Shown here: one piece after another, positions 48,110 to 60,486 of the stretch
Layout: each line of letters opens with the position of its first letter
How positions within the stretch are numbered: position 1 is the first letter of the stretch
Position numbers and translations under genes: made by a program
The notes under the pieces: generated by a model
Seen by the model: only the letters and a program-made list of their open reading frames with translations
The model's database searches: none
Told to the model about the DNA's origin: nothing
Assembly (NCBI RefSeq): GCF_030247185.1
Contig: NC_080572.1
Coordinates: 153,744,365-153,808,364 of the forward strand
Length of the DNA: 64,000 nucleotides
Origin: Malaya genurostris
Lineage: Eukaryota > Arthropoda > Insecta > Diptera > Culicidae
Direction: 5' to 3'

Positions 48110-50755
48110 CTAATACAGAGAGCGAATCGATTCAATTGAAGATTGCATCGATTTTTGTCGGAATTTGCTTATAATATCATGTGACATTACATCTAATGGT
48201 TCTATATTTGTGAGTCTGTGTAACTCATTTGTACTAAACTAGGGAGGACGCTTCAAAATCATTTTCAGAATTTTATTCTGAATCCTTTGAAGCGTTTTCT
48301 TCCTGGTGGAACAACAGCTTAACCAAATTGGTACCGCATAAAGCATGGCTGGCTGAAAATTTGTTTATAAATTAATGTTTTTTAGACAGAGCTTAGAATT
48401 TCTGTTTATAAGAGGATATAAACATTTAATATATTTATTACATTTTGCCTGGATTCCTTCAATGTGATCCTTGAAAGTGAGTTTTTTGTCATACGTTAAA
48501 CCTAAGTATTTAGCTTGATCAGACCATGTCAATTCCAAGCCATTCAATTTGAGAATGTGATTATTATTTGGTTTAAGAAAAGAAGCTCTTGGCTTATGGG
48601 GAAAGATAATTAATTGCGTTTTTGCTGCATTTGGTTTAATTTTCCATTTTGACAGATAATCACTGAAAATATTTAAACTTCTTTGTAGGCGACTGCAGAT
48701 CACTCTTAGATTTCTACCTGTAGCTAACAGACTTGTGTCGTCACAGAATAGCGATTTCTGACAACCAACGGGTAGATTTGGAAGATCAGAAGTGAAAATA
48801 TTATACAAGATTGGAGCTACACTCGAACCCTGCGGAACACCGGCTCGTACGGGTAGCAATTCAGATTTACAATTCTGATAGCTAACCTGAAAAGTACGAT
48901 CAGTTAAATAATTTTGAATCATTTTGATCAAATAAATAGGAAACTGGAAATCAGACCTTTTTGCTATTAAACCTTTGTGCCAAACACTGTCGAATGCTTT
49001 TTCTATGTCTAGAAGAGCAACTCCAGTGGATAACCCAGAAGATTTATTTGATTTTATCATGTTCGTTACTCTGACAAGTTGATGAGTAGTTGAATGTTCA
49101 TGACGAAATCCAAACTGCTCTGGTAAAAAAATTGAATTCTCATTTATATGAGTCATCATTCTCGACAAGATAATTTTTTCAAAAAGTTTACTGATAGAAG
49201 AAAGTAAGCTAATTGGTCGATAACTTGATGTTTCTGCTGGGTTTTTATCAGGTTTCAGGATAGGAATTACTTTAGCGTTTTTCCATCTTTTTGGGAAGTA
49301 AGCTAATGAAAAACACTTGTTGAAAATTTTAACCAGGAGTCTCAAGGCAACATCGGGAAGATTTTTAATAAGAATATTAAAAATTCCATCATTACCAGGA
49401 GCCTTCATGTTTTTGAGTTTCCTAATAATTGATTTAATTTCATCAAAATTCGTCTCAATAATGTCATCCTGTGATAACACTTGGGTTGAAATATGATCAT
49501 ATTTCAGTGAGACTTCATTTTCAATAGGACTCACAACGTTCAAATTAAAATTGTGGACACTCTCGAACTGCTGAGCAAGTTTTTGAGCTTTTTCGCCATT
49601 TGTAAGAAGTATTTGATTTCCTTCCTTGAGAGCAGGAATTGGTTTCTGAGGTTTCTTAAGAACCTTAGAAAGTTTCCAGAAAGGTTTAGAATATGGTTTA
49701 ATTTGTTCAACTTCTTTAGCGAAATTTTCATTTCGCAAAAGAGTAAATCTATGTTTAATTTCTTTTTGTAAATCCTTAACTATGTTTTTCATAGCAGGAT
49801 CACGAGAACGTTGATATTGTCGTCGACGAACATTCTTCAACCGAATGAGCAGTTGAAGATTGTCATCGATGATAGGAGAATTTAATTTAGTTTGAGCTTT
49901 GGGAACTGAAAGATTTCTAGCTTCGATAATATAATGATTCAAATTATCAATTGCTGTGTCGATGTCCGCAGAATTTTCTAAAATAGTTTCATGATCCACA
50001 TGATTTTCAATGTGAGATCTGTAATCCAACCAATTAGCTCTATGATAGTTGAAAATAGAACTAATTGGATTAATTATAGCTTCGTTGGAAAGTCTGAATG
50101 TTACTGGAAGATGATCTGAGTCAAAGTCAGCATGTGTAATCGGTTCACTACAAATGTGACTTTGATCTGTTAGAACCAGATCAATTGTAGACCGGTTTTT
50201 CACTGAAGAGAAACAAGTCGGATTACTGGGATGAAGAACTGTGAAGTAACCAGCTGAGAGTTGATTATGAAGTATTTTACCATTACTGTTATTTTGCCTA
50301 CAATTCCACTGGACATGCTTTGCATTTAAGTCCCCTATTACGAAAAATTTCGATCGATATCTTGTAAGTTTTTGCAAATCGCCTTTAAAGAAATTTAATT
50401 GTTCGCCGGTGCATTGGAATGGCAAATATGCTCCAGCGATGAAATAAATTCCATGAATGGTTTCAACTTCAATTCCCAAGCTTTCAATAACTTTAGTATT
50501 GAAAGAAGGTAAAATTCGATGTTTAATTTGCCGTTGGACAAAAATGGCAACTCCACCACCCATTCCAGTAAACCTGTCAAATCGATGAACCACATAATGT
50601 GGATTACTTTTCAATTTGACATTTGGTTTAAGAAAAGTTTCTGTCACAATGGCAATATGGATTTTGTGAACTTCGAGAAAATTATAAAATTCATCTTCAC
50701 TCGATTTCAAAGATCGATTCCAATTTAAAATATTCAAATATTTATTTAACATCAC
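48110..50755 (-). pseudogene. Jockey copy 2 ORF2 (endonuclease-RT), single late frameshift
   Basis: Start ATG 50755 overlaps the ORF1 end (50742) by 14 bp, the usual arrangement for coupled translation. 796 uninterrupted codons. Endonuclease: LNILNWNRSL, IAIVTETFLKPNV, GGGVAIFVQRQ, FVIGDLNAKHVQWN and DFDSDHLPVTF. RT: KAPGNDGIFNILIKNLPD, SYRPISLLSSISKLFEKI, LLDIEKAFDSVWHKGL, AGVPQGSSVAPILYNIFT. The active site is SLFCDDTSLL (FCDD, also in copy 1). A 5-bp deletion near 48370 shifts the frame; the remaining ~85 codons (to ~48110, ending KSMQSSIESIRSLY) are in another frame. Confidence 0.9.
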
Positions 50756-52268
50756 TGTTAAATTTTAAATTCATTATAATATTATTTGCAAATTTCCATC
50801 CGATTTGAAATGCTTCAAAAAGAGATGAAGTCGAATTCATTTGGATGATCATTTGAAAAAGTTGATCTTGTAGGTAGATCATTTTATTTTCAGTTATATC
50901 GCCTAAATCGACTTCATTTAAAGAAGCGAATGGCATTGAAGGAATATTGGTAGGTAGACTGCCATTAGAAGAAGGTGATTTGGCCGGTCTACCTATTAAT
51001 AAATTGTTTTCGTTAGAATTATTTACATTAGAAGAAATAGGTGGTAGTTTTCTACCTAATATACCAGCATAACTGACATTAGAAGAAGATGATGACGAGG
51101 TCGATCTACCTGTCAATAAATTGTTTTCGTTAGAAGACGAATTGGCAGGCGTACCTGTTTTTTGTTTTAAATTAGAAGAAATCAGTGCCTTAGAAGAATT
51201 AGGCGTGGCATTTGTAACGGTTTTTTGATTTTCAGGTATGTTCTGTAAATTTAAGGTCGTTGATTTGACTTGTTGTCTAAGCGAACGAGCGTTTAAAATT
51301 TTTTCCCTGACAGGACATTTCAAATAATTGGATTTATGATTTCCATTGCAATTTGAACATGAAAAATTATCAGTGGTTTCATTCATTGGACAAACGTCTT
51401 TCGAATGTGATTTACCACAATTCAAACACCGTATATCCATATGACAATTTTTGGTTCAATGACCGAAGCCTTGGCAACGACGACATTGCGTTAAGTTTGC
51501 AATACGATTATGCCGTTTATAATGTTCCCAATGAATTTTAATGTGGGAAATGAAACGTACTTTTTCTAAAGTTTTCAAATTGTTTACATCACTTCGATTG
51601 AAGTGTATTAGGTAAAGTTCATGGAAAATTCCAGAGCGTGGTTTAGAAGTACCATTCGATCTTTTTTTCATAAGTATTACTTGGGAAGGGGCAAAACCAA
51701 GCAATTCTTTTAGTTCATTTTTAATTTCATCAATACTTTGATCATTTGATAATCCTTTCAAGACAGCCTTGAAGGGTCTGTCTGATTTTATATCATATGA
51801 ATAAAATTTATGAAGTTTCTCGGACAAATATCGAATAAGACGTTCATAATCTTCCAATCCATCCACCAAGACTCGACATTCTCCTCTTCGTCCGATTTGA
51901 AATGAGACTTTTACTTCCGGGAGAAAAGTAGAAAGCTCAGTACGGAATGCTTTGAAGTCGGAAATCATCACCGTCACTGGTGGCATAGATTGATGTTTCT
52001 TCCCAGAACGACAAGCGTCCATTTTGGGAATTTTTGAAGAATTTTCTTCTATGTCGCTACAATCGGATTCAGGAAGAATCTCGTAAATATTGTTAGACGG
52101 CATAGGATCAGCGGAAGGGAAATCCGTCCGTTGTCTTTTATTTTTACATTCAGATTCTATAAGATCGTGAATGTCATTAGAAAAATGTTGAATAACGGAT
52201 TGTGATTTATTCCGTATTGAATTATTTTTAGCCTTAGGCTTGTTGCCTTTCCGGTTGGACGCAGGCAT
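50742..52268 (-). pseudogene. Jockey copy 2 ORF1 (Gag-like), one nonsense site
   Basis: ATG 52268: MPASNRKGNKPKAKNNSIRN..., a basic amino end, then an acidic region (EILPESDCSDIEENSSK). An RRM-like or PRE_C2HC-type middle follows (VTVMISDFKAFRTELSTFLP, PFKAVLKGLSNDQSIDEIKN), then CRRCQGFGH. Here a TGA interrupts (copy 1 has ATA at the corresponding codon). The text continues in the same frame with IRCLNCGKSHSKDVCPMNET and SCSNCNGNHKSNYLKC to 50742. Total about 508 codons. The TGA is the only break I see. Confidence 0.85.
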
Positions 52269-53173
52269 TTCTTAAATGAATGAAATTTTAAATTAAATTA
52301 ACTAGGCTAAATTAGTCTTCGATTAGACTCCTAGCTAGCCTTAAAAAAGGCTGTTTAATTTCTTAGTCACTCTAATATCACTCTTCGTATCACTTAGTCA
52401 CTCTAATATCACTCTTTGTATCACTTAGTCACTTAGTTAGTGATTCAGGTAGTCTTGAAAAAGACTGAAGCCTTGAATCAATGAAACTCTAGGTAGCCAG
52501 AAAAAAATTCCAGGAGCCAAGAGCTATACGCGTGCGGTGCGAACGACTGTTCAACACCGACTGATGATAAACTTAGTTCGTATCTGTAACTACGATGCAT
52601 TCATGTTCACTGAATTTATAATGTTTTCGCCAATTAACAAACAAACATGTATTAAGGATTGCTGAAAAAATGAGAACAGAGTTGTGTTTCTTTTGATAAG
52701 GTCAATACTCCGGTTAATTATCTGTGCAGTCAAGTATGCATATTAGTGGTTTCAATTCGAGGAACATCATAGTTGTATCAGTTCAATTGTGAATATTACA
52801 ACAGATTTGTAATTTTTATTCAAACGATATTAGAGTGAAATGTTCAACATATTCTAAACCTTTTCATAGATATATGATAACTATGCTATATTCATGTCGG
52901 CTCTTCTATTCATTCAATGTATTCATAACATGCAATCCTTTGATTGTAAATCGAGTGATTGAGTTTTCTGTTTCGAATAATAAGGTCAATATAGGGTAAC
53001 GGTACCCCCGTTCAACTTAGTTCCAGTACTCTTCTCATACACTAAAATCATTGCTTAATGTAAGATCTGCTCGAGCCACTGGCTCAAAGGAAATGGATGG
53101 AAATAGAATCATTCGCGTTTCTAAAACAGCAGTATTGCTCAATCCTCAAGCAATTTTTTTCTGAAATACTGTT

Positions 53174-54842
53174 TCTTAGAGCCGAAGCAAAGAGGTTTAA
53201 TTCGATTTTATCACAATTTGTTAATTGAAACTCGACTTTCAGCTAAAAAATAAAGCGATTAAACAAATGAGATGACTGTCGGTATAAATGTATGGTTAAA
53301 GGGTTTATCACATTTTAGATTAAGCGTAATTTTCCTTAAGGAACATTTCATGGCCGCCATTGAGACACCAAATAAATTTAAAACCCGAAAAAAGGAGATA
53401 TCCGTAGAAAATGTTTGAATCCGTAGATCTACGAAGATTTCCGTAGATCTGACATCGCTGAACGCTATACCCGTTCCCAGCTAATAATAAGTATAACAAG
53501 TGTTTAGCCAGCATGTGTCGAATATGCAACCTCTAATCTTCTGTAACGACGAGCTTTATTGAGTGAATAACATTCTAAAATCGTCTCAAAAGGGTTGAAA
53601 ATTGAAGACGTTTGAAAGGTGACTGGATTTGCCATTATTGTACAGAGTAGGCCATTTATAGAGGAAGGATTTGTTAATTTAATTTTCATTTAGATTATAA
53701 TATTTTTTGTTGAAGGGCGAGATATGTTCTTTTCAAATATTCTTGTCCTTGACATTTGCAATGACAAGGTTCACTTCATGTCATATCAGATATCAGTATA
53801 TATTCATTACTATGGTACTTGCCACAAAATATGATTTATTTTGCACATCGAAGTTTATAAATTGAATAGTTTGGTAACTGTTTTGTCACGACTTTAAAAA
53901 AAAGCAATCATTAAATCGAATTAAGTTACGTCTTTTTTTGTTAGAGAAAAGTATGATCAAAACTCATTTTTTAGTTATTTGTATTTATTCTATGATAGCT
54001 GACAATGTTCTTAACCAGCTAAAAGACTCTTAGCATCGTCCGACAGATTCTTCTTGGACTCTTTTGGCCATTCACGAATATTTGTAACCAAAGGATCCGA
54101 TGAAATTAATAACCAATACATGGAATCCCGATTCGAAAGTGATCTGTATTGCTTGGGTGTATAATACTCTCGAAATCTGTATGACAGAAACTTCTTAATC
54201 ATTGTGAACAGTACAATATAGCAAGTATAATTGATGAATGGAAGATATTTGTCCGCAGAGATTTTCTATAGAAAATTCACCAAAAAATGACAACGTAATT
54301 CTTAGAGCCGAAGCAAAGAGGTTTAATTCGATTTTATCACAATTTGTTAATTGAAACTCGACTTTCAGCTAAAAAATAAAGCGATTAAACAAATGAGATG
54401 ACTGTCGGTATAAATGTATGGTTAAAGGGTTTATCACATTTTAGATTAAGCGTAATTTTGCTTAAGGAACATTTCATGGCCGCCATTGTGACACCAAATA
54501 AATTTAAAACCCGAAAAAAGGAGATATCCGTAGAAAATGTTTGAATCCGTAGATCTACGAAGATTTCCGTAGATCTGACATCGCTGAACGCTATACCCGT
54601 TCCCAGCTAATAATAAGTATAACAAGTGTTTAGCCAGCATGTGTCGAATATGCAACCTCTAATCTTCTGTAACGACGAGCTTTATTGAGTGAATAACATT
54701 CTAAAATCGTCTCAAAAGGGTTGAAAATTGAAGACGTTTGAAAGGTGATTGGATTTGCCATTATTGTACAGAGTAGGCCATTTATAGAGGAAGGATTTGT
54801 TAATTTAATTTTCATTTAGATTATAATATTTTTTGTTGAAGG
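53174..54842. repeat. Tandem duplication X-Y-X'
   Basis: X (53174-53716) recurs as X' (54300-54842) with few differences (e.g. TTTTCCTT versus TTTTGCTT near 53331/54457). The intervening Y (53717-54299) is nearly identical to 55480-56061 inside the second Transib. This suggests a duplication of X plus part of the Transib, followed by loss of the Transib left end from the first copy. ORFs inside X have no recognised family. Confidence 0.85.
54011..54202 (-). pseudogene. Transib-type transposase tail (in duplicated Y)
   Basis: 63 codons including LSNRDSMYWLLISSDPLVTN, followed by IREWPKESKK. The LLISSDP motif occupies the same place as FLLTSDP in the 28-31 kb Transib, just downstream of the catalytic Glu. 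Identical to 55772-55963. Confidence 0.65.
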
Positions 54843-54885
54843 TGATATGTTACATCTATTTTTTGAAAATGATATCGCGTCAATG

Positions 54886-56855
54886 CACAGTGGTTCAAAA
54901 GTGCAATTTTACGCTCTTAATTGATAACTGATAGGAACGTGGTTTTTGAGGTAGAATATCTTCAGCAAAGTTACTCAGAATGATAGACGCCATCTTTTGG
55001 CAAATTTTATTTATGTGATTGATCCCCGTAAAAGTGAGATAAAAATATTATTTTGGTTCAGGGCCAACATAGGGGCTAAGTTACTTCGACAAAGTTGTTC
55101 AAAAAGTTATTTCAAACAAATTTGCTGAAGATACTATTCCCGTAACTTGAGTGTAATTTATTATATAATGTATTTTCTGAAAAGAGTGTCCAAAAACCAG
55201 TTTTTGTATGAAAACACATATATTTTCAATTTATATGAGTTTTTCATGTTCTACAAAGTTTTTCATCATTAAAAACTACACAACTTTCTCAAACATACTA
55301 TGCTGCTATCATTTCAGTTCAATGAAATAGATCCATTTTTCATGTTTTTTATTACAAAATTTCAACTTGTCGATCATCAAAAGGCGCAGAAAGGTGCAGA
55401 TGAGACTACTTACATATTAAACTACTTGATAAAAGCTTTCATACCGTGGTTGAATTACTCGTCTGCGATCGTCTGCAGGCGAGATATGTTCTTTTCAAAT
55501 ATTCTTGTCCTTGACATTTGCAATGACAAGGTTCACTTCATGTCATATCAGATATCAGTATATATTCATTACTATGGTACTTGCCACAAAATATGATTTA
55601 TTTTGCACATCGAAGTTTATAAATTGAATAGTTTGGTAACTGTTTTGTCACGACTTTAAAAAAAGCAATCATTAAATCGAATTAAGTTACGTCTTTTTTT
55701 GTTAGAGAAAAGTATGATCAAAACTCATTTTTTAGTTATTTGTATTTATTCTATGATAGCTGACAATGTTCTTAACCAGCTAAAAGACTCTTAGCATCGT
55801 CCGACAGATTCTTCTTGGACTCTTTTGGCCATTCACGAATATTTGTAACCAAAGGATCCGATGAAATTAATAACCAATACATGGAATCCCGATTCGAAAG
55901 TGATCTGTATTGCTTGGGTGTATAATACTCTCGAAATCTGTATGACAGAAACTTCTTAATCATTGTGAACAGTACAATATAGCAAGTATAATTGATGAAT
56001 GGAAGATATTTGTCCGCAGAGATTTTCTATAGAAAATTCACCAAAAAATGACAACGTAATTCGACGTAATTCAAAGTCGTGGCTTTTTATCTCACTTTCA
56101 AAAAACGTCTGACAGTTACTTTCAAAAATCGTCTGTAATGATTACTAAACTTTTCTGTTTGTAGACTTCGATGTGCAAAAAAATCATATTTTGTGGCAAG
56201 TACAATAGTAATGAATATATACTGAAATCTGATATGACATGAAGTGAACCTTATCATTGCAAATGTCAAGGACAAGAATATTTGAAAAGAACATATCTCG
56301 CCTGCAGACGAGTAATTCAACCATGTAAGTAATATGTAAGTAGTCTCATCTGCACCTTTCTGCGCCTTTTGATGATCGACAAGTTGAAATTTTGTAATAA
56401 AAAACATGAAAAATGGCTCTACTTCATTGAACTGAAATGATAGCAGCATAGTATGTTTGAGAAAGTTATGTAGTTTTTAATGATGAAAAATTTTGTAGAA
56501 CATGAAAAACTCATATAAATTGAAAATATATGTGTTTTCATACAAAAACTGGTTTTAGGACACTCTTTTCAGAAAATACATTATATAATAAATTACACTC
56601 AAGTTACGGGAATAGTATCTTCAGCAAATTTGTTTGAAATAACTTTTTGAACAACTTTGTCGAAGTAACTTAGCCCCTATGTTGGCCCTGAACTGAAATA
56701 ATATTTTTATATCACTTTTAGGGGGATCAATCACATAAATAAAATTTGCCAAAAGATGGCGTCTATCATTCTTTGCTGAAGATATTCTACCTCAAAAACC
56801 ACGTTCCTATCAGTTATCAATTAGGAGCGTGAAATTGCGCTTTTGAACCACTGTG
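54886..56855 (-). mobile_element. Second Transib-like element, 1,970 bp, CAATG target duplication
   Basis: Ends CACAGTGGTTCAAAAG and inverse, inverted repeats of several hundred bp (at least 54886-55500 versus 56270-56855), flanked by perfect CAATG copies (54881-54885 and 56856-56860). The heptamer CACAGTG is perfect at both ends; nonamer-like sequence is weak. Only the end of a transposase is present (55963-55772, minus). It shares CACAGTGGTYC ends with the 28312 element but little else, so it is a separate subfamily. Confidence 0.85.
55772..55963 (-). pseudogene. Transib-type transposase tail
   Basis: 63 codons, identical to 54011-54202; same motif (MYWLLISSDPLVTNIREW). Everything upstream, including all three catalytic residues, is absent. 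Confidence 0.65.
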
Positions 56856-56869
56856 CAATGGTGACATTT

Positions 56870-57570
56870 GGTCTTGAGTACAAAATGTATCCTTTTTTCG
56901 GCATTTTCCATCGTTTTGACCAATGTATCGGTCGATATGGCGGCGATTTCACGTCGTATGTCGACTTTGAATTTTGCTATGCTTCATGACTTATCAGCGT
57001 ATACCTTGGATTAAAAGAACGGAAGACAATGCTCATAACAAATCGATTGTTAGTCAAACCGTATGGCATGTTGCACCATACTGTTGAAACCAGTAGCCAT
57101 TCAAACCATTTTGACGAACAGTGGGTATCACAAAATCATTTATCATGGCACGATAACGATCACCATGGACATTTCACGTTGCTATGAAAAAAAAAACACC
57201 ACACCAAACTGTAACTTTTTGATCGTATAGAGACTGTTCCTGAATTAATTGAGGCTCCATTAATTGAGGGTTTTCAGTTGCATATAACCAACAATTTTGT
57301 TTATAAAAGCATCTATTAAACGTGAAATGTGCCTCTGACATGATGATTTTTGCCAAAAGTTGCTCTCGTTTTGCATGCAAAGCTGACCAATTTCAGCGCA
57401 TTCTTTTGATGTGTATTGTTCAATGGTAAAATTATCTTGGAATGACGCTTCCAACGCGGTATGTCATCAGTCGTCAGATCGACAGAATTGTCAATTCGAC
57501 TAATGACATATCGCGTTGGAAGCGTCATACCAGGTTGCCCGATGCTTCCACTTTAAATGACCCACCCTGT
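56870..57570 (-). pseudogene. Degenerate Tc1/mariner-type transposase
   Basis: Minus strand: IIMSEAHFTFNRCFYKQNCW, VTVWCGVFFF, then RYRAMINDFVIPTVRQNGLN and YWFQQYGATCHTVRLTIDLL. The expected SDEAHF (first Asp) reads MSEAHF and the expected QQDGATCH (second Asp) reads QQYGATCH, so both are lost. One terminus is visible near 57570 (ACAGGGTGGGTCATTTAAAG on the minus strand); the other was not found. Confidence 0.7.
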
Positions 57571-58199
57571 ATTTGCAAGAATGCAATTGGCCCTATAAAA
57601 TAATATTTAAAAAAATCGTTTTGAATCTTTTCGCTTCCTCACATGAATGAATATGATCTTAGCTTGTGTTCGCATTTCATTCCAAATTTATTAAATTTAA
57701 CAATTGAATGTACTTTTCGAAAAGCAGTTTTTGTGTTCGGATTAATCTAATGAAGTTCCAGCTCTGCCTCCATTTTTAACTAACAGTTTATGGCTACAAT
57801 GTACTGTTGAATATTACGAGCTAATAATGCAATTTTTACAAGGATAATGGGGCAAGGATAATGCTTATGCAAAATTTGAAACAAATAAAAAAGTATATTC
57901 GAAATACATGTGTTTTAGTAAAGATAATATTCGAATCAATCCTTCCGATTGTTACTCTATCATCTGAGTTAATGCCATGCACAAATAAACAATTACGCCT
58001 ATTTTCATGCACATATGTTAAAAAAGATAATTAATTTAAAATTACTTTACAGTTTTTTATTTTTCTTTTTACCCAAGAAGCAAACCTGAGCGTTAATTGA
58101 AAAATAAAATTTTATTCATTTAAAATCAATGCATTCGTATTTAGTTTTATATCGAGTATGTTTGTCAATCAAATTGATGTCCATTTCATATTACTATTG
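57571..58199. other. Unassigned interior of the long-TIR element
   Basis: AT-rich, no ORF above background and no recognised repeat. Confidence 0.5.
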
Positions 58200-59007
58200 A
58201 CTTACATATCGTATAAGTTTCTTTTTTGTGCAGAGATAGTGAATCCTACTCCAACTGATGGTTTGAATGAATTGAATGAATAGAAGATGTTGAACATTTC
58301 ACTCGGAGTATTGACCTTATCAAAAGAAACACAACTCCGTTCTCATTTTTTTCAGCAAACCTTAATACATGTTTGTTTGTTAATTGGCGAAAACATTATA
58401 AATTCAGTGAACATGAATGCATCGTAGTTACGAGTCATTAATAAAGTATATTATCTCCATCCATTATGGAAAATATAGTTCCGTCGTGATGAAAACAGAT
58501 ACGAACTAAGTTTATCAAGCTATATTTCATGTTTCATTTTCGTACCAAGAGTTTTATACATTAATGATTCATCTATAATAATTTATTGCAAAGAGTTTCT
58601 ATTAAAATTTATAAAGTAGACTTGACATAATTATCAAATCACATTCGATTTTCCCTGCGGAACAAGACGAGACTCAATGAAAATGTCCTTACACATCACG
58701 CCACCCGTAGCAAACTAGCGACCCATGCCTTATCCCGCAGCGGCAGTTGGCCGAAAATAACTTTGAATGCAAAAACCGGATAAATACATTTGTTTTGGAA
58801 GAACCGGTTAAGTTTTTGTCCGGTTTTTGCATTCAAAGTATTTTTGTCCGGTTCTTGCAATAAAAATGTTTTTAAACGGCTTTTGCATTTCAAAGTCCGT
58901 GTCCGACTTTTGCGCTCAATGTTTTTATCCGGTTTTTGCATTCAAAAATACTTAAACGGGTTTTCCAAACTAAGTTGCACTTATCCGACTTTTGCTTTCA
59001 GCCGTTC
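58200..59007 (-). repeat. Right terminal inverted repeat
   Basis: Inverted counterpart of 47207-47709 plus 52578-~52990. It carries a ~70-bp segment (around 58432-58500) absent from the left arm. Confidence 0.85.
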
Positions 59008-59011
59008 ATAT

Positions 59012-60486
59012 CACCTTACAATAGCCCCATCCTCCTAGTACCAAAAAAAATCAAACGACGCAAAAAGAAAATGGAGACTTGTGGTAGATTTTAAACAACT
59101 AAACAAAAAAACTACTAGCAGACAAATTTCCCTTACCAAGAATTGATACAATTTTGGATCAACTTGGTAGAGCAAAATATTTTTCGACACTAGATTCAAT
59201 GTCAGGTTTCACCAAATACCTTTAGAAAATAACTCAAGAAAATTTACAGCCTTTTCAACACAAAGTGGACACTACCAATTCACACGTCTACCTTTCGGAC
59301 TAAATATTAGCCCAAACAGTTTCCAAAGAATGATGACGATTGCCATGGCTGGACTTACACCAGAACACGCATTCGTTTACATTGACGATATAATAGTGAT
59401 AGGATGTTCCATCCAACACCAATTACAAAATTTAACAAAAGTTTTTGAAAGAATTAGAAAATACAACCTAAAATTAAACCCGAACAAATGTAAATTTTTT
59501 AATACCGATGTGACATATCTAGAACATAAAATTACAGATAGAGGAATATTAGCAGTTAGTACAAAATACGACGCCATCAGCAACTATCCGATACCGAAAA
59601 ACAGCGACGACACTAGACGATTTGTAGCTTTCTGCAATTATTACCGTAAATTCGTACCAAATTTCGCAACGATAGCACACCCTCTCAATCAACTCCTTAA
59701 GAAAAACAAACAATTCGTTTGGACTAACGAATGCCAAAACGCTTTTAACACATTAAAACTATACCTAATGTCACCTAAATTACTTCAATACCCACACTTC
59801 ACACTACCCTTTATACTCACAACCGACGCTTCAGACGTAGGTTGTGGAGCTGTACTTTCTCAAATCAGAAACGGAAACGACTTACCTATAGCTTTTGCGA
59901 GCAAAAGTTTTACCCCGGGAGAAAATAATAAACCAACAATACTAAAGGAACTGACAGGAATACACTGGAGAATAAATTATTTTAAGCCTTACCTATACGA
60001 AAGAAAATTTACGGTCAAGACAGACCACCGACCTCTAGTATATCTGTTTAACATGAAAAACCCTACTTCTAAGCTAACAAGAATGAGATTAGATTTAGAA
60101 GAATTTGATTTCAACATAGAATATATTAGTGGAAAAAGCAACGCTACGGCAGATGCCTTATCCAGAATTATAACAACCTCCGATGAATTAAAAGCCCTCA
60201 ACGTATTTAGAGTCAACACAAGAGCCATGACAAAATTAAATAATAATATTAATAATAACAACAATATTAACAACGACAATTTTAACAATAAACCGACAAC
60301 TGTGAAAGACAAGCTACCAACGACAAAAGGTAAAAAGACTGACCACCTTGTTATCTATACGACCGAAAACCCGACTGAAACGAGAACCTTACTCAAGTTA
60401 AGAATTATTGTAGAAAATACATACGTAATAATTAGCATATACAAAGACGCGCAAATGAAAAAAATAATAAAGCAAATAGCAACATA
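59012..60486 (+). pseudogene. pol: RT palm and RNase H of the Gypsy-type element
   Basis: Resumes with SPYNSPILLVPKK and KKKWRLVVDFKQLN (fingers), with frame breaks to 59330. The ORF at 59330-60487 then has HAFVYIDDIIVIG (active-site YIDD intact), TRRFVAFCNYYRKFVPNFAT, FILTTDASDVGCGAVLSQ (RNase H Asp), PTILKELTGIHWRINYFKPY (Glu), FTVKTDHRPLVYLF (Asp) and YISGKSNATADALSRI. An Asn-rich linker follows. The end at 60486 is created by the next insertion; the text continues at 62508. Confidence 0.9.

Noticed and set aside
53320..53529. 69-codon ORF repeated at 54446-54655
   Set aside because: Repeated only because the DNA is duplicated (X and X'); no protein family recognised and no start context or conservation evidence.
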